Shown here in pieces: positions 18,029 to 26,804 of a DNA stretch of 37,389 bases (position 1 is its first letter; every line of letters starts with the position of its first letter). This stretch comes from Myxococcaceae bacterium (GTDB lineage Bacteria; Myxococcota; Myxococcia; Myxococcales; Myxococcaceae). The notes beneath the pieces were generated by a model that saw nothing but the letters and a program-made list of their open reading frames with translations, ran no database searches and was not told where the DNA came from. The stretch lies in assembly GCA_004173515.1 (NCBI GenBank), contig SECN01000060.1:1-37389 (forward strand). The letters are read 5' to 3'. The translations under genes and the position numbers were made by a program.

Positions 18029-18834
18029 GCCTTCTCCCCGACCAGACTCGCCAGGTAGTCGTCCAGTGTCCGCGAGAAGGTGGCGTCGTCGCTCAGGAAC
18101 GCCAGGCCCACGCCCCCCGTGTAGGGCGCGTCCACCACGTGCACCACCAGCGCCTCGCCCTGCAGGCGCTGGCCGTTGGGCAGCTTCACGTCCACCGTGA
18201 CGACACTGTCCTGCGGTGGACGGTGCGCCGTGCGCACGAAGAGGCCGCCGTTGGAGATGTTCAGCGCGTGCTCGCGCACGAAGTCCAGCTCCGTGCGGAA
18301 CTCCAGCTCCAGCTTCACGGCGAAGCGCCGGCCGCGTCGCTGCGCCACGTCTTCCTGGGGCTCCTCCTCCTGCGCGCGGTAGGGCTCGCCACCCCGCGTG
18401 GGCGCCGAGGGGACTTCCGGCGCGGGCGCGGTGGTGAGCGGCGCGGGAGCGGACGGCGGCGGTCGCGCGGCCAGCGCCTCCAGGTGCTGCTGGAGCTCCT
18501 GCGCCGCCTGCGCGCGCTCCTCGCCGGTGAAGGGCGTGCCGCCCGCCAGCGTGCGCGAGCGCAGCGCGTCCCGCTCCGACTTGGGCAGCCGCCACAGCTC
18601 CACGAAGGTGCCGCCACTCTTGCGCACCTCCTCGCCCAACTTCTCCACCGCCGCGCGCGGATAGCCGGGCACCTCCACCTTCACCTCCAGCGCGCCCTCC
18701 TCGTCGCGGAACGCCACCAGCAGTTGCATGGACTGCGCGGACGGCAACAACGCGCCCAGGCCCTCCACCACGGACGCCGCCATCTCGGGCGACGCCCCTC
18801 CCCTCCACACCGCCGCGAGACCGAAGACAGGCAC
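18025..18834 (-). CDS. PilZ-domain (c-di-GMP-binding) protein
   Basis: 269 aa from GTG 18834; an internal ATG at 18783 is also possible and neither has a strong ribosome binding site. Residues ~165-260 form a PilZ domain with the RxxxR-type patch in QRRGRRFAVKL and the N/DxSxxG motif in LNISNGGLFV, both ligand-contacting in PilZ proteins. The N-terminal ~115 residues form a separate alpha/beta domain (LLVAFRDEEGALEVKVEVPGYP), joined by a Pro/Ala-rich linker. The stop overlaps the kinase start, so the two are co-produced. Binding of cyclic di-GMP is inferred from the motifs. Confidence 0.88.
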   Translation of the reverse strand: MPVFGLAAVWRGGASPEMAASVVEGLGALLPSAQSMQLLVAFRDEEGALEVKVEVPGYPRAAVEKLGEEVRKSGGTFVELWRLPKSERDALRSRTLAGGTPFTGEERAQAAQELQQHLEALAARPPPSAPAPLTTAPAPEVPSAPTRGGEPYRAQEEEPQEDVAQRRGRRFAVKLELEFRTELDFVREHALNISNGGLFVRTAHRPPQDSVVTVDVKLPNGQRLQGEALVVHVVDAPYTGGVGLAFLSDDATFSRTLDDYLASLVGEKA

Positions 18835-19027
18835 GGGCCGGACGATAGCCGAGCCCTCCTCACCTCCGTCCAGACAGTGCGATCGGAATCAGGCGATAGC
18901 GACGGACGCAAAGTTTCCGAATGGAGATGCGTCTCTCCGACCCAGGGAGCACCTACATCGGAAATCCTCTCGTATCCCTCTATGCTGGCGGCTCTCCGTA
19001 ACCCCCCTTCCCGGAGTCCCAACTCGT

Positions 19028-22000
19028 ATGCGCAATTGGATCCGACTCTTCTCCGGCACCCTGCTCGCGGCAACGCTGCTGGCGGGCTGCGGTGGCAGTG
19101 ACCCAGACCCCGATCCGGGCCCTGGCCCTGGCTCCGACGCAGGCCCCACGGATGGTGGCGGAGATGACACCGACGCGGGCGTCATCGACGCGGGCTTCGA
19201 CGCCGGTTACGTCGAGGACGCAGGCATCATCGTGGACCCCGATCCTGACCCGGGCAAGGTCCCCACCGACCCGTACGATCCGACCAACGCCACCAAGGAC
19301 TCGGACTGTGACGGCCTGACGGACCAGGAGGAGTACTCCACCGTCTACACGGGCGGGCTGAAGACGAGCCCCGGCCTGCGCGACACCGACGGCGACGGCA
19401 TCCGCGACGGCGTGGAAGTCGGCCGCACCACCACCGTGAACGTGGATCCGTCCTGTAGGTTCTACAAGGACGAGGATACGGGCTCGCGCACTTCGCCGGT
19501 GAAGGCGGACACGGACGGCGACGGCCTGGAGGACGGCCTGGAGGACGCCAACCGCAACGGCAGGCGCGACAACGGGGAGACGGACCCCAACACCGCGGAC
19601 TCCGACAACGACGGCCTCTCCGACGGCGAGGAGGACGCGAACAAGAGCGGCGCGGTGAGCCCCGGCGAAACGGATCCTCGCAGGCGCGACTCCGACGATG
19701 ACGGCCTGCCGGACGGTCTGGAGAAGTCCACCGGCACGGATCCGCTCAAGCCCGACACCGACGGCGACACCTGCTCCGACGGCTCCGAGGACGTGAACAA
19801 GAACGGCAAGGTCGACCCCGGGGAGAAGAACCCGCGCGTGGCGGGGGATTGCGTCGCGATCGTCCTCGACTCGGACTTCGACGGCATTCCCGACACGGTG
19901 GAGGACGCCACCCAGACCGACAAGACCAAGGCCGACACGGACGGCGACGGCGTGGCGGACGGAGTGGAGGACAAGAACCGGAACGGCCGCGTGGACTCCG
20001 GTGAGACGGATCCGCGCCTGACGGATACCGACTGCGACGGCCTCCAGGACGGCGCCGGCCGCGACGGCTTCCTCGGGGAGGACCCCAACTCCAACGGCAT
20101 CGTGGAGGCCGGCGAGACGAACCCCACCAACCCGGACACCGACGGTGACGGCCTGCTCGACGGCGTGGAGCGTGGCGTGACGACCGCCGCGGCCCCGCGC
20201 AACAACTGCGGCTACACGGGTGACGCGGACCCCACGACGAAGACGGACCCCACCAAGCCGGACCACGACGGTGACGGCATCCCCGACGGCGCGGAGGACT
20301 CCGACCAGAACGGCCGCGTGGATCCGGGCGAGCTCAACCCGAACAACCCCGCGGACGGCGCGGCCAGCACCCCGGCGGGCAAGGCGTGCAGCGTGCAGAA
20401 CCTGCGCACGGTGACGTTCAAGGAGGACAGCGGCGCGGACGTGCGACTGGCGCTGCCCAACACCTTCAAGCAGGCCAACCTGATCAACCTCAAGGTGTCC
20501 GGCCAGACGGTCGGCGTGATGGGCTATGACGACACCCGGCAGGTGACCTTCATCGCCTACAAGCGCGGTCAGGTGACGGGTTCTACCACGCCCACGGGCG
20601 ACGAGCTGGGCATCCGCACCGGCACGACCGCGCTGGCGCCGGCGGACGTGGAGTTCACCCAGACGTTCACCACCTGGGACGGTTTCCCCGCGGCGGTGTC
20701 CCGCTACGCGCTCGCCGGCACGGCGGAACTGAAGAGCTTCACCAACACCCTGGCGAGGGGGCTCGTGCCCTCGTCCACGGAAGTGCTTGGCGGTACCGCG
20801 GGCATCTCCGGTCCGTTCAAGATCCAGGCGCAGTACGTGCACCGCTCCGACCAGAGCGTGGTGGTGGTCATCGCCATCACGCCGGCGGCCCGCTACAACG
20901 AGGCGGGCAGCCTCTTCACGCTGGCGGACACGGCGGGCGGCTCCGCGCTGGCGCAGTTCGGCGACGCGGACGCGGTGCAGTGCGAGGTCTTCACCGGCAA
21001 CACCGCCGTGGTGGACTTCCTCTTCGTGGTGGACGACAGCGGCTCCATGGCCTCGTCCCAGACGTTCCTCGCCGGCGCGGCGGCGGCGGTGGCCAACAAG
21101 CTGGCCAACGCCACGCTGGACTGGCGCCTGGGCATGGTCACCACCGCCTACACCGGCAACGGCCCCAACAACGGCGTGCTCCGGGCCTTCACGCAGAACA
21201 TCGATCAGTTCAAGTCGTGGCTGACCCAGAACGCGACGTGCAACACCACCTCGAAGGCGTGCACGGTGGGCAGCAATCCGCTGCCGAACACCACCTGCGC
21301 GAGCAACAAGGAGTGCTGGGTGGGCCTGGGCGGTGACGGCGCCGAGCGCTCCCTGGAGGCGGCGCGCAAGGCCATCAACAACCTGAGCGCGACGGGAGGC
21401 ACCGCGGAGACGCGGCTGCGTCCGGGCGCCAAGGTGGTGGTCGTCATCCTCACGGACACGCGCGACCAGTCCTCGAGCAGTGTGGCGGACTACACCGCGT
21501 ACTTCCTCAACACCGGCACCACGGTGGAGACGACGAAGAACCCGGTCAACGCGCCCATCCAGGTCCACGGCATCATCTGCCCGCATGAGAATGCGACGAG
21601 CAACACGGCCACGTGGTGCAACAAGGACGAGGATCCGCGCAACCCCCGCCACCTGGACGTCATCCAGTCCACGGGCGGCGTGGCCGGCAGCATCCGGGAC
21701 AACAACGCCATCACCAACACCATCAACGCCATCGTGGACAGCGTCATCGCCTCGGTGGGTTACCGCACGCTCAAGCCGCCCATCGGCGCGTCGTTGAAGG
21801 TGGCGGTGGCGGAAGTCGCGGATCCCGCAGTGTGCCCGAGCATCGGGGACCTGCCGCGCAGCCGCACCAACGGCTTCGACGTGGACGGCATCAACCGCAC
21901 CGTGTCGTTCTACGGCGCGTGCCGTCCCAAGACGTCCGGCCAGACGCAGGCGGCGCTGTCGTACCGCTACTGGATCGACCGCACGAGCAAGCCCAACGGC

Positions 22001-22456
22001 AACCCGCCTCCGTGCGCGACCGACACCACGTACTACGACCCGAACGATCCGGACTTCTGCAAGGGCAAGCTCACCTGCAATCGCACCACCGACAAGTGCG
22101 AGTGCCCGGCCGACTGCGGCGGCACCGCGCCCGCAGGCCAGGTGTGCAACACGGACCGCGCGGTGTGTGACTTCACCTGCGCCCAGGACTGCGGTGGTGC
22201 GTGCGGCACGTTCGAGACGTGCAACACGAACTCCTGCTCGTGCTCCTGCGTGCAGTCCGCGTCCTGCGCGGCGGGCTACAAGTTCGACAACAACGCCTGC
22301 GGCTGCGTCTGCGACACGGGCGCGCTCAACTGCGGCACCGGCTTCGCGGCCGACCCGGGTCTCTGCGCCTGCGTCTGCCAGCCGGACTGCGGCGGCTGCG
22401 CCCCGGGCTTCACGTGCAACGTCAGCGCGTGCGCCTGCGAGAAGCCCATCGGTTGA
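19028..22456 (+). CDS. cglD: Surface lipoprotein with TSP3 repeats and VWA domain, probable CglD-type gliding-motility protein
   Basis: 1142 aa from ATG 19028. Signal peptide with lipobox LLAGC (Cys21), then an Asp/Pro/Gly-rich linker. About eleven thrombospondin-type-3-like calcium repeats (DTDGDGLxDGxE pattern) fill ~91-440. A middle beta-rich domain follows, then a VWA domain whose MIDAS motif DDSGSM starts at D669 and continues to ~920. Residues ~988-1142 are Cys-rich EGF-like modules. This layout matches my recollection of CglD, an outer-membrane lipoprotein of adventurous gliding in Myxococcus xanthus. The symbol rests on domain architecture, not alignment. It is divergent from the PilZ-kinase pair with 193 bp between starts. 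The ATG at 19028 is fixed by the signal peptide. Confidence 0.7.
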   Translation: MRNWIRLFSGTLLAATLLAGCGGSDPDPDPGPGPGSDAGPTDGGGDDTDAGVIDAGFDAGYVEDAGIIVDPDPDPGKVPTDPYDPTNATKDSDCDGLTDQEEYSTVYTGGLKTSPGLRDTDGDGIRDGVEVGRTTTVNVDPSCRFYKDEDTGSRTSPVKADTDGDGLEDGLEDANRNGRRDNGETDPNTADSDNDGLSDGEEDANKSGAVSPGETDPRRRDSDDDGLPDGLEKSTGTDPLKPDTDGDTCSDGSEDVNKNGKVDPGEKNPRVAGDCVAIVLDSDFDGIPDTVEDATQTDKTKADTDGDGVADGVEDKNRNGRVDSGETDPRLTDTDCDGLQDGAGRDGFLGEDPNSNGIVEAGETNPTNPDTDGDGLLDGVERGVTTAAAPRNNCGYTGDADPTTKTDPTKPDHDGDGIPDGAEDSDQNGRVDPGELNPNNPADGAASTPAGKACSVQNLRTVTFKEDSGADVRLALPNTFKQANLINLKVSGQTVGVMGYDDTRQVTFIAYKRGQVTGSTTPTGDELGIRTGTTALAPADVEFTQTFTTWDGFPAAVSRYALAGTAELKSFTNTLARGLVPSSTEVLGGTAGISGPFKIQAQYVHRSDQSVVVVIAITPAARYNEAGSLFTLADTAGGSALAQFGDADAVQCEVFTGNTAVVDFLFVVDDSGSMASSQTFLAGAAAAVANKLANATLDWRLGMVTTAYTGNGPNNGVLRAFTQNIDQFKSWLTQNATCNTTSKACTVGSNPLPNTTCASNKECWVGLGGDGAERSLEAARKAINNLSATGGTAETRLRPGAKVVVVILTDTRDQSSSSVADYTAYFLNTGTTVETTKNPVNAPIQVHGIICPHENATSNTATWCNKDEDPRNPRHLDVIQSTGGVAGSIRDNNAITNTINAIVDSVIASVGYRTLKPPIGASLKVAVAEVADPAVCPSIGDLPRSRTNGFDVDGINRTVSFYGACRPKTSGQTQAALSYRYWIDRTSKPNGNPPPCATDTTYYDPNDPDFCKGKLTCNRTTDKCECPADCGGTAPAGQVCNTDRAVCDFTCAQDCGGACGTFETCNTNSCSCSCVQSASCAAGYKFDNNACGCVCDTGALNCGTGFAADPGLCACVCQPDCGGCAPGFTCNVSACACEKPIG

Positions 22457-22529
22457 TGCGGCGGAAATGAAGACGCTCCCCCGGCGCCACCTGGGCCAGG
22501 GGAGCGGTGGTGACTGAAGCAAGGCATCC

Positions 22530-22586
22530 AGAAGCCCCCGCTCTTCACGTCCCTCCAGGGCGACCGCTGAAGGTCGGGGGTTTCTT
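22530..22586. terminator. Bidirectional terminator-like structure between convergent genes
   Basis: AGAAGCCCCCG (22530-22540) pairs over 11 positions, with one G-U, with CGGGGGTTTCT (22575-22585). An inner stem CGACC/GGTCG (22561-22565 with 22572-22576) lies within. The TTTCTT end serves the + direction. A second stem, CGCTCCCC (22474-22481) with GGGGAGCG (22499-22506), lies just upstream. Confidence 0.55.
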
Positions 22587-22596
22587 CGTTCCGGTG

Positions 22597-24197
22597 CTAC
22601 TTCGCTCCGCCCGCGGCCTGGGGCAGGCCCGCGACGCGGTAGACGGGGTAGAGGCCGAAGCGCTCATCCCAGGCCGGGTGGCGCTCCGCGAAGAAGCGCA
22701 GGCGGGCCTGCGGGTCCTTCGCGAACGCGGGGTCCTTCAGGCGCTCCTGGAAGGCGGCCTTCACGCCCGCGTCCTTCGCGAGCAGCTCCCGGGCGAAGGG
22801 CTCCGCGACGTAGTCCTCGATGTATTCCTTCTGCTCGAAGTGGGCGTTGAAGAAGCCCCACGCCAGCAGCGAATCCGGGCCGGCCGGCTCGAATAAGTGC
22901 GCGACCAGCTGCACGTTCTTCTGCGCCACGGGCACGTAGAGCGAGCCCGCGACCACGTCCTGCGTGTCCGGCTTCCATTCGCCCTTCGCGGTGAGGCCCT
23001 GGTGGCCTTCGTTGGACTGGGCGCGGAACTGGAAGTCCTTCGAGCGGAAGGACTCCACCTTCGCGGCGGGCACCGTGCGGGCGATGCGCTGGAAGGTGAT
23101 GCCCTGCGTGGCGAGCTTGGGCTCCACCCACGCGGCGTGGGCCGCGGGGACGACGTAGCCGCCCGCGGGCAGCGTCACGGTGAGCGCGGGCTTGAGCTCC
23201 GGTGCGTACGGCACGGTCCACGTCTGGGGCTTCGTGTCGTCGTAGCGGATCCACGGCTGGCCGGAGATGTCCGACGGCGTGCGCTCGTACGCGTAGCCCT
23301 TGAACTGGAGCGTCTCCCGCTTCGCGGTGTTCTCTGCGTCTCCACCAGCACGCCGAAGCGGTGGTGGACGGCCCAGAAGCCGTGGCTGAAGCGCGGCGGG
23401 GGAACTCCGTAGGCGAAGCCGCTCGTCGGGTCGTCATCCTTGAGAAAGGACGGGTAGAAGCCGAGCGGCTGGTGGCCCTGCGCGGTGAGGCCGGTGAAGA
23501 GCTCCGCGAGCAGCTTCGTGCCCAGCGCCTGGAGCGCGGGCGGGCCGGACTTCTGCGGCTCCAGGCCCACGGACACGTCGGGTTCGAACTTGGCGCCGTC
23601 GGTGACGTGCAGGTCCACGTAGACGAGCGGGTCCCACGCGTTGAGGTACTTGAGCAGCAGCGCCATCTCCGGCGCGTCCACCTTCACGTAGTCGCGGTTG
23701 AGGTTGAGGTTGCGCGCGGTGGTGCGAAAGCCCATCTCCTCCGGGCCCACCTGGTTGGGGCGGTGGTTGGGATTGAAGCGCTCGTGGCCGTCCAGGTTGA
23801 AGACGGGGACGAAGACGGCGGTGACGCCCTTGAGCACGTCCGGCAGCGCCTTGCCCTGGAGCGCGTCGCGCAAGAGCCAGTAGCCGGCGTCCTTGCCGTC
23901 GATTTCACCCGCGTGGATGCCGCCCTGGAAGAAGACGACGGGGCGCTGCTTCCTGCGCGCGGCGTCCGCCGTGAGGGTGCCGTCCTGGCTGACGACCAGC
24001 GCCACCAGAGGGCGGCCTTCCGGGGACAGGCCCAGCGTGTCGCAGCGCGCCTTGCCGGGGAACGCCTTGGGGAAGGCGCGGCAGAGGGCTTCCGCTTCCG
24101 CGTAGCGGCCGGTGCGCGTCCAGCCGCTCTGCTCGGAGGTGGAGGTGAGGGGTGGTGCCTGCGTGAGGACCAGGGCGGTGAGGGTGGGCAGGAGCAT
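22597..24197 (-). pseudogene. M14-family zinc carboxypeptidase, frameshifted
   Basis: A short secretion signal (MLLPTLTALVLTQAPP) and an M14 peptidase domain are encoded from ATG 24197. The zinc ligands are H95 and E98 in GGIHAGEIDG, with a further His in VYVDLHVTDG. After FGVLVET, which carries the expected catalytic Glu, the frame loses sense near 23335. Sense resumes one base out of phase (ENTAKRETLQFKGYAYE) and continues to the stop at 22597. Restoring one base, probably the third base of a His codon (ETH is common here), gives 1602 bases or 533 aa without other damage. The alternative is a base-calling error. It lies 31 bp after the MBL-fold gene and likely shares its transcript. Confidence 0.85.
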
Positions 24198-24228
24198 GCC
24201 TGCTTGAGAGCACAAGCCCCGCCGGGGC

Positions 24229-25164
24229 TCAACCGTGGCGCACGGTGTGCGTGCCGCCCACGGGCAGCACGTGCACCCGGTCGCGCGGCCAGCCCCGGCG
24301 CAGCCACTCCGCGTCCAGGCGGACGGGGGGCTCGTCGAGCGGCTCGTCGGTGAGCTTGAAGGTGCCCCAGTGCATGGCGAAGAACGCGAGCGCGCCCAGG
24401 TCTTCAAAGGCCTGCACGGCCTCCTCCGGGTTCATGTGCTGGAAGCGCATGAACCACGCCGGGTCATAGGCGCCAATGGGCAGCAGCGCCGCGTCCAGGT
24501 GCGGGAACCGGGCGCCAATCTCCTTGAAGCCCTGGAAATAGGCGGTGTCGCCGGAGTGGTAGACGCGCGCACTGGAGCCCTCCACCACGAAGCCGCCCCA
24601 CAGCATCTGGTTGGCGTCGTTGAGGCCGCGGCGGCTCCAGTGCTGCGACGGCACGTAGTGCACGCGCACGGGGCCCACCTGCGTGGACTCCCACCAGTCC
24701 AGCTCGCTGAAGGGCAGGCCCTCACCCTGGAACACCGGGGCGTGGCCCAGGCCGGTGATGACGCGGGCCCCCACCTGCTTGAGCGTGGGCAGGTCCAGGT
24801 GGTCGTAGTGGTTGTGGGACACGAGGCTCGCGGTGATGGGCGGCAGCTTCTCCACCGGGACGCCGGGCGGCACGTTGCGGTGGATGACGACGTTGATGGC
24901 GTCGCGCAGCACCGGGTCGATGAGCAGCGACACGCCATCCAGTTGCACCAGCCAGCTCGCGTGGCCCAGCCACGTCAGCCGCGCGCCTTCTCCCGGAGCG
25001 GGTGGGGTGGCGAGCACCGTGAGGTCCGGCTCCACGTGCGGCACGGCGGCGCGCGCGGGCGACTTGCGGCGCTTGCCCGACAGCTTGTCCACCACGGCCC
25101 ACTTGAAGACGTTGTTGAACGGGTGCGGTCCGCTGCCATCCAGGTTCTTGAAGCGCATCGCCAT
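24229..25164 (-). CDS. MBL-fold metal-dependent hydrolase (UlaG / NAPE-PLD-like)
   Basis: 311 aa from ATG 25164, supported by GGGAG seven bases upstream. The metallo-beta-lactamase motif HxHxDH is H117-N-H119-Y-D121-H122 in SHNHYDHLD. The following metal ligands are in VPSQHWSRRG, VYHSGDTAYF and FFAMHWGTFKLTDEP. The combination of HWSRRG and MHWGTF is characteristic of the NAPE-hydrolysing phospholipase D-like branch. Substrate could be an N-acyl phospholipid or another phosphodiester or lactone; this is not decided by sequence. No signal peptide is present. The M14 peptidase gene follows 31 bp later. Confidence 0.9.
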   Translation of the reverse strand: MAMRFKNLDGSGPHPFNNVFKWAVVDKLSGKRRKSPARAAVPHVEPDLTVLATPPAPGEGARLTWLGHASWLVQLDGVSLLIDPVLRDAINVVIHRNVPPGVPVEKLPPITASLVSHNHYDHLDLPTLKQVGARVITGLGHAPVFQGEGLPFSELDWWESTQVGPVRVHYVPSQHWSRRGLNDANQMLWGGFVVEGSSARVYHSGDTAYFQGFKEIGARFPHLDAALLPIGAYDPAWFMRFQHMNPEEAVQAFEDLGALAFFAMHWGTFKLTDEPLDEPPVRLDAEWLRRGWPRDRVHVLPVGGTHTVRHG

Positions 25165-25343
25165 GAGTGGCTCCCCGTGTCGGGCATCCCTTGAGGATGG
25201 ACCCGCACGCCTCTCGGATGGAGTCATGCTCGGCTGGCGGGGCGGGGCGCAAGGGGAATGAGGCACTTGTGCCGCCAGGGCTCCGCTGGAGGACACGGAA
25301 GGGGGCGCGGGCTTCGGGCCCTGGCCTTATAAGCAGACCCGCG

Positions 25344-26804
25344 ATGCGCCCTGGCTCCGGCACCACCACCCGTAGGTTGTTGCTCGCGTTCGGCGCGCTG
25401 GTGGCGCTGTTCGCGGCGGCGTCGGGCTACGCGCTCGGCCGGCTGTCGGACATCCATGAGGGCACGCATGCGCTGCGCGAGGTGGGCGGCAGGGCGCGGG
25501 AGGCGCGCGAGCTGGCCACGGCGGTGCGTGACCAGTACGCGCACCTGGCGCACACGATCATCCTGGGCAATGACAGCCACCGGCACTTCCACGCAGAAGC
25601 CCGGGCCCGAGTGGAGGCGCTGACGCGCGGTCTTTCGGCGCAGGCCCGCGACGCGGAGGAGCGCGCGGCGGTGGCGGACATCCAGGCGTCGGGGGACGCG
25701 CTGGACGTGCTCTACCGGGACACGCTCCTGCCCGCGGTGCTGGCGAAGGATGCGCGGGCGGTGGAGGCGGCGCATGGGCGGGCCCTGGAGTGGGTCAATC
25801 GCATCCAGGCGCGGGTGGATGGGCTGACGGAGCGGTGGGATGCGTCGATGGGCGTCTTCGAGGCGCACGTGGGCGCGGTGGAGCGCGACAGCTTCCGCTG
25901 GGCGCTGCTGTTCCTCGGCGGGGCCACGCTGTTCGCGGCGGGCGTGGGCGTCTACATCGGCAACTCGGTGGCCCGGCCGGTGGCGCGGCTTTCGGAGGGC
26001 GCGGCGCGGCTGGCGCGCGGGGACCTGGACGTGCGCATCCCGGAGGACGACCCGGGCGAGCTGGGCCACCTGGCCGCGCAGCTCAACCGGATGACGGGGG
26101 CGCTGCGCGCGCACCAGTCGCAGCTCGTGCAGCACGAGAAGCTCGCGGGCATCGGCCGGCTGGCGGCGGGCGTGGCGCATGAAATCAACAACCCGTTGGG
26201 CGTCATCCTCGGGTACGCGCGGCTGTTGCAGCGGCGGGCGGAGGGCCCGCTCGCGGAGGACCTGCGCGTGGTGGAGGAGGAGGCGGTGCGCTGCCAGCAC
26301 ATCGTGGAGGGGCTGTTGGATTTGTCCCGCCCGGGGCGCGGGCCCGTGGAGCCGGTGGCGCTGCGCGAGGCGTGCGAGGACGTGGTGGCCCGCCTGAGTG
26401 AGTCCGCACTCCTGGGCCCGGTGGCGGTGGAGGTCCACGGCGAAGGCGTCGCGTGGGTGCAGCCGCCCCGGCTGCGGCAGGTGCTGCTCAACCTGGTGAA
26501 GAACGCGGCGGAGGCCGCGGGGGAGGGGGGACGCGTGGAGGTGCGCATCGACGTGGACGCGGCCCGCGTGGCACGCGTGGCGGTGTCGGATTCGGGACCG
26601 GGGGTGACGGAGGAGGCGCGGGCGCGGCTGTTCGAGCCGTTCTTCACCACCCGGCCCGGCGGCACGGGGTTGGGGCTCGCGGTGAGTCAGGCCATCGCGG
26701 AGGCGCATGGCGGCCGCATCGACGTGGACGCAGGGCCCCTGGGCGGCGCGCGCTTCACGTTGTCGCTGCCCGCGCCCCCGCGTGAGCAGGAGGTGGCGGC
26801 ATGA
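25344..26804 (+). CDS. Membrane sensor histidine kinase (NtrB-like output)
   Basis: 486 aa from ATG 25344. Two membrane helices (about 11-31 and 190-212) bracket a ~155-residue helical periplasmic sensor of the four-helix-bundle type. A HAMP domain follows (SVARPVARLSEGAARLARGD). The phosphoacceptor is H279 in AAGVAHEINNPLG. The ATPase boxes are LLNLVKNAAEAAG (N), DSGPGV (G1) and GTGLGLAVSQAIAEAHGG (G2). HEINNPLG and adjacency to an NtrC-type regulator indicate it phosphorylates that partner; the two genes overlap by ATGA at 26801-26804. The signal is unknown. A 179-bp intergenic region separates it from the divergent MBL-fold gene. Confidence 0.94.
   Translation: MRPGSGTTTRRLLLAFGALVALFAAASGYALGRLSDIHEGTHALREVGGRAREARELATAVRDQYAHLAHTIILGNDSHRHFHAEARARVEALTRGLSAQARDAEERAAVADIQASGDALDVLYRDTLLPAVLAKDARAVEAAHGRALEWVNRIQARVDGLTERWDASMGVFEAHVGAVERDSFRWALLFLGGATLFAAGVGVYIGNSVARPVARLSEGAARLARGDLDVRIPEDDPGELGHLAAQLNRMTGALRAHQSQLVQHEKLAGIGRLAAGVAHEINNPLGVILGYARLLQRRAEGPLAEDLRVVEEEAVRCQHIVEGLLDLSRPGRGPVEPVALREACEDVVARLSESALLGPVAVEVHGEGVAWVQPPRLRQVLLNLVKNAAEAAGEGGRVEVRIDVDAARVARVAVSDSGPGVTEEARARLFEPFFTTRPGGTGLGLAVSQAIAEAHGGRIDVDAGPLGGARFTLSLPAPPREQEVAA

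Noticed and set aside
19300..20350. Periodic DNA repeats that might be a tandem array
   Set aside because: They are the coding repeats of TSP3 calcium motifs, with variable spacing and synonymous differences; not a CRISPR or satellite.
18980..22522. 1180-codon open frame antisense to the CglD-like gene
   Set aside because: Repetitive Val/Arg/His pattern mirrors the Asp/Gly codons of the TSP3 repeats on the other strand.
24198..24407. N-terminal extension of the M14 peptidase frame
   Set aside because: It runs through the end of the MBL-fold gene in another frame; the signal-peptide-like start at 24197 is better.
25320..25336. Sigma-54-like promoter (TGGC...GCA) before the histidine kinase
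   Set aside because: The GG and GC elements are separated by 8 bases instead of the required 10.
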